Origin: Beijerinckiaceae bacterium
GTDB taxonomy: Bacteria > Pseudomonadota > Alphaproteobacteria > Rhizobiales > Beijerinckiaceae
Assembly: GCA_947370975.1 (NCBI GenBank)
Contig: CANBNG010000004.1
Coordinates: forward strand, 62,001 to 126,000
Length of the DNA stretch: 64,000 bases
Direction: 5' to 3'
The position numbers and the translations under genes are program-made. This document shows, one piece after another, positions 60,942-64,000 of the stretch (within the stretch, counting starts at the first letter, position 1; every line of letters starts with the position of its first letter). Under the pieces are notes generated by a model that ran no database searches, was not told the DNA's origin, and saw nothing but the letters and a program-made list of their open reading frames with translations.

Positions 60942-63005
60942 ATGCGGGAGACCTTCGTGCAGCAACAGGCAGACAGACCCGCTTTATACCGGGAGGATCT
61001 GGAAGACGGGATCACACCCCGGCGGCAGGCCGGTTTTCTCGTCCTGCTGGCCTGCGCCATTCTCGTGCCGCTCGCCTTCTTTGCCGTCGGGGCAAGTTCG
61101 GCCTGGAACGCCACTGAGGAAGAATCAATCCTCGCGCTCGAGCGCATGACCGACATGCTGCATGAACATGCGGTGCGCTCCTTCGAAACCCATGAAGCCC
61201 TGCTGAGCGCCCTCGACCAGCGCGTAGCCGGATTGACGTGGGAGGCGATCCTCGAACAACATGCCGCGATCGGGGCTTTTGCCCGGGCGTTGAAAAACAG
61301 CGCCCTGCCCTTGAGCGGGCTCGCACTCATCGACCCGCAGAACCGGCTCGGACCAGCCAGTTTCAATCGTGATGATGCGCCCCAAGGCCTCCTCGACCCC
61401 GCCTATCAGGCAGATCTCCTCAAGCAGAAGGGCAAGATCTTCGTTGGCCCGACCATGCCAATGCCTTCCGGTCACGCGCGAGGGTTCGCGCTGGCGCGGC
61501 CGCTTTCAGGCAGCGATGGCCCGACCAACGGCTTGGTCGTGTCCATGTTCAGGGCGTCATTCTTCGAGGCCTTTTACGACTCCCTCCGGCATGAGCCGGG
61601 CGATATCGTGTCCCTCCTGCGCCGGGATGGCGAAGTGCTGGCGCGTTCGCGCTGGCAGAGCGACCCGCGCACAGCACGTGTCGAAGAGCGGATTACAGCC
61701 ACCTTGCGCTCGGCTGGCGACCTCAACCTGACGATGCGCGTGCCTGGCTGGCGTGGTCGCCCCGACACGATCTACATCATCCGTCGGATTGGCGATTATC
61801 CGGTCTATCTCCTGCACGGACGCTCGCTTGCCGGCGTACAGATGCAATGGATCATGCGTATTCTGCCCTATGGGCTGCTTTGGCTCACCAGCACGACCTT
61901 CATGCTCATCCTGACCTGGCGCACCGCAGAGGCAAGCCGCCGCGAGCAGAAAGCCCATGCCCGCCTTGCGGTCGAGGGCGCAAATCTCACCGCAAAGACC
62001 GAAGCCAACCTGCGCATGACGCGGATGATGGATGCCAATGTCTTTGGCGTCGTGACCTGTTCGGAGGCGGGCATTCTGGAAGCCAATGACGCCTTCCTGA
62101 AAATGATCGGATTGAGCCGCGAGGATTTCGAAACGCATGGCTTTGTCTGGATCGGCAAGGACGGCATTGCCCTCACCGACGAGCCGGAGGTGAACGGGCA
62201 ATTGCGCGAACAGGGCAGATGCGCACCCTTCGAGACCGAAATCGTGCTGGGCGAAAGCCAGACGGTCCCCGTGCTCATCGGCGCGACGGTCTATGATCGA
62301 GACCCCTTCATCTGGACCTGTTTCGTGCTCGACCTGACGGAGCGGCGCGAACGAGAGGCGCAGCAGATTTTCGTCATGCGCGAATTGAATCATCGCACCA
62401 AGAACCTGCTCACCGTGATCCGCTCCATCGCCGGCCAGATTGCACGCACCGGCAGCGGGTGGGAGGATTTCCGCGACCGCTTCAACAATCGCCTCGTTGC
62501 CCTTTCGAGCGCGCATGATCTGCTGGTCGACAGCAATTGGCGCGGCGCCTCGCTGAACGGTCTCATTCAATCCCAGTTCAGCCAGTTCCACGATCTGGCC
62601 GGCGGGCAGATCGTGACCTCGGGAGAGGACATCAATCTCTCCCCGCGCGCGGCCCAGGCGATTGGCATGGGACTCTACGAGCTGATGACCAATGCCGTGA
62701 AATATGGCGCCCTGTCGTCTCATGCCGGACGCATTGAAGTGGCGTGGGACACGCAAATCATGGCCGGGGAAGCCATGTTCGAAATGCACTGGCGCGAATG
62801 TGGCGGCCCGCCCGTCAGCCAGCCCGGCCGCCGCGGCTTTGGCCATATCGTGATCGCGGAAATGACCGCGCGTGCGCTTTGCGGCGAGGTGGCCTATGCC
62901 TTCGAGGCAGAGGGCGTGACGTGGCGGCTCAAGGCCCCGCTTGAGGGGATCGAGGAAAAGGCGGATACACCCTTCCTCGACACGCCGGGCTCACGCGCGG
63001 CGTGA
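60942..63005 (+). CDS. HWE-family sensor histidine kinase with periplasmic sensor and PAS domain
   Basis: A 687-residue membrane kinase. Transmembrane helices lie at about residues 29-51 and 308-327, enclosing a roughly 255-residue periplasmic sensor of Cache type. A cytoplasmic PAS domain covers about 355-465. The phosphoacceptor is His484 in ELNHRTKNLL, and the ATPase domain has MGLYELMTNAVKYGALS and the HWRE motif at 616-619 that names the HWE family, with FGHIVI after it. No response regulator adjoins; such kinases often act in the general stress response or on single receivers. The ligand is unknown. Confidence 0.9.
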   Translation: MRETFVQQQADRPALYREDLEDGITPRRQAGFLVLLACAILVPLAFFAVGASSAWNATEEESILALERMTDMLHEHAVRSFETHEALLSALDQRVAGLTWEAILEQHAAIGAFARALKNSALPLSGLALIDPQNRLGPASFNRDDAPQGLLDPAYQADLLKQKGKIFVGPTMPMPSGHARGFALARPLSGSDGPTNGLVVSMFRASFFEAFYDSLRHEPGDIVSLLRRDGEVLARSRWQSDPRTARVEERITATLRSAGDLNLTMRVPGWRGRPDTIYIIRRIGDYPVYLLHGRSLAGVQMQWIMRILPYGLLWLTSTTFMLILTWRTAEASRREQKAHARLAVEGANLTAKTEANLRMTRMMDANVFGVVTCSEAGILEANDAFLKMIGLSREDFETHGFVWIGKDGIALTDEPEVNGQLREQGRCAPFETEIVLGESQTVPVLIGATVYDRDPFIWTCFVLDLTERREREAQQIFVMRELNHRTKNLLTVIRSIAGQIARTGSGWEDFRDRFNNRLVALSSAHDLLVDSNWRGASLNGLIQSQFSQFHDLAGGQIVTSGEDINLSPRAAQAIGMGLYELMTNAVKYGALSSHAGRIEVAWDTQIMAGEAMFEMHWRECGGPPVSQPGRRGFGHIVIAEMTARALCGEVAYAFEAEGVTWRLKAPLEGIEEKADTPFLDTPGSRAA

Positions 63006-63015
63006 GCATCAGTTT

Positions 63016-63044
63016 CGCAGGCAGGGTTTGATTCCCCGCCTGCG
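63016..63044. terminator. Hairpin between convergent kinase and LicD-like genes
   Basis: CGCAGGC pairs with GCCTGCG, and the inner GGG pairs with CCC across a single mismatch. It sits in the 48-base gap between two converging stop codons, so it may serve both. There is no U-run on either strand. Confidence 0.4.
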
Positions 63045-63053
63045 CCAGACCAT

Positions 63054-64000
63054 TCAGCAGCGGGTCGGACCGCCCTTGAAATCCATCGAGGAGGATCCTG
63101 CGATCTGGGCATCGCACATGGCAATGAGACGGGCCTCCAGATCAGGATCGAGCGGACAAACTGCTCCTGGAATTTCCGAAATGACCTTGACCGAGCGGCG
63201 CAAAGTCACCGGCTTCACCTCGATGACAGCGGCCATCATCGTCAAGCGGCACACAAGCATATGAATAATGCCGCCCGGATCGAGGACTGCGGGGCATTCA
63301 ATATCGAGCCAATATTTATCGGGAACCCGCCAGTTTCCGTATGTCTCTTCGAGATTCTGTTCAATGTTGTCGGGAACCTGAACATTCATCCCGAGAAATT
63401 CCACGGTATTGAGCTCAAACCGCGAATAACCGAACAGCTGCGTGTAACCCCAGCTCGAATTGATGCCCGTGAGGAAACGATCACCCTCGTCATGGAAGAG
63501 GAAAATATCGATCGTGATTTCTGACTCACGATGCACGATGGGGATGATGTAAGCCCCTTTCCCGCGCAAGGACTGCGTGCCGAATTGAAACTTTCCGCTC
63601 GTCTGGAGGGCCTGAACCATATCGAATTGTTCAGTCCAGCCGACAACGCCGACATCGATATCCTTGTCGTGCGACAGGAAGCCACCATTGCGTACATAGC
63701 CGAGCAAGGTGCCAAACACGAGGAAGGGTCTGAGGCCCAGCGGAGCCAGTGTTTCCTGAAGATCGGACAATGCGAGCCGTGCGCCGTCGCCATCGAAGTC
63801 GGCGATCTCTTCGACGTTTTTGGCGACTGGAACAGCCTCCTCAACGAGCTCCGTACTCTTGACCTGATTGCTCAGCTCGCAAACGCCGGCAAGGAAACTG
63901 TCAATTTTCTGGATCGATTTTTCGTAGTCGCCAGCCATGCAATAGGCCTTGGACAGGATGAGATCAGCCTTCTGCCGAAAACGCCCGGGCCGAACCATGT
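63054..64000 (-). CDS. LicD/fukutin-like nucleotidyltransferase-fold protein, start beyond the window
   Basis: At least 315 residues are visible. The frame has an ATG at 63998 but is probably longer, because the first visible part looks like the end of a TPR helix pair (KADLILSKAYCMAGDYEKSIQKI). The core FLVFGTLLGYVRNGGFLSHDKDIDVGV is the LicD-type signature with metal-binding aspartates. LicD proteins transfer phosphorylcholine or similar groups to surface glycans. The gene probably belongs to a polysaccharide or glycosylation cluster to the right. Confidence 0.7.
   Translation of the reverse strand, partial: MVRPGRFRQKADLILSKAYCMAGDYEKSIQKIDSFLAGVCELSNQVKSTELVEEAVPVAKNVEEIADFDGDGARLALSDLQETLAPLGLRPFLVFGTLLGYVRNGGFLSHDKDIDVGVVGWTEQFDMVQALQTSGKFQFGTQSLRGKGAYIIPIVHRESEITIDIFLFHDEGDRFLTGINSSWGYTQLFGYSRFELNTVEFLGMNVQVPDNIEQNLEETYGNWRVPDKYWLDIECPAVLDPGGIIHMLVCRLTMMAAVIEVKPVTLRRSVKVISEIPGAVCPLDPDLEARLIAMCDAQIAGSSSMDFKGGPTRC

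Overview
The window is high-GC bacterial chromosome from an alphaproteobacterium, most likely Hyphomicrobiales (Rhizobiales). The taxonomic cues are an alphaproteobacterial LexA, a PopZ (DUF2497) gene between tolC and valS, an ExoR-like Sel1 protein, an HWE histidine kinase, an Irr-type iron box and the block bamA-lpxD-fabZ-lpxA-lpxB next to gltA. The genus cannot be read from the sequence. I saw no rRNA, tRNA, CRISPR array, insertion sequence or prophage.

Region 1 (1-21666) is the accessory part. Two paralogous giant surface or secreted proteins with an N-terminal DUF4347 domain and long arrays of bacterial Ig-like domains lie on the minus strand. The first (1-8227) runs off the left edge. 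Between them, on the plus strand, sit lexA and an RTX-repeat protein with an N-terminal SGNH/sialate-O-acetylesterase-like domain. The second giant protein carries two head-to-tail copies of a 969-bp (323-residue) unit. Together they look like a cell-surface or matrix locus placed between lexA and comEC, genes I believe are normally neighbours in this order.

Region 2 (21826-31104) holds comEC, a three-gene ferric-iron ABC transporter operon with a candidate Irr box, gltX and gltA.

Region 3 (31180-45335) is a long minus-strand run of core envelope and translation genes, read from the right: rpsB, tsf, pyrH, frr, uppS, cdsA, dxr, rseP, bamA, lpxD, fabZ, lpxA, lpxB. It combines translation factors, isoprenoid and phospholipid precursor synthesis, outer-membrane assembly and lipid A synthesis. 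lpxI, usually between lpxA and lpxB in this group, is absent here. A clear promoter, a leader hairpin, an intergenic hairpin and terminators can be seen around rpsB-tsf and bamA.

Region 4 (45491-64000) has an orphan receiver protein, dnaE, a HerA-like ATPase, an ExoR-like periplasmic regulator, valS, popZ, tolC, a Pcm-like methyltransferase, a small periplasmic protein with a duplicated Cys motif, a transglutaminase-like cysteine peptidase, an EcsC-family protein, an HWE sensor kinase, and a LicD-like protein cut by the right edge.
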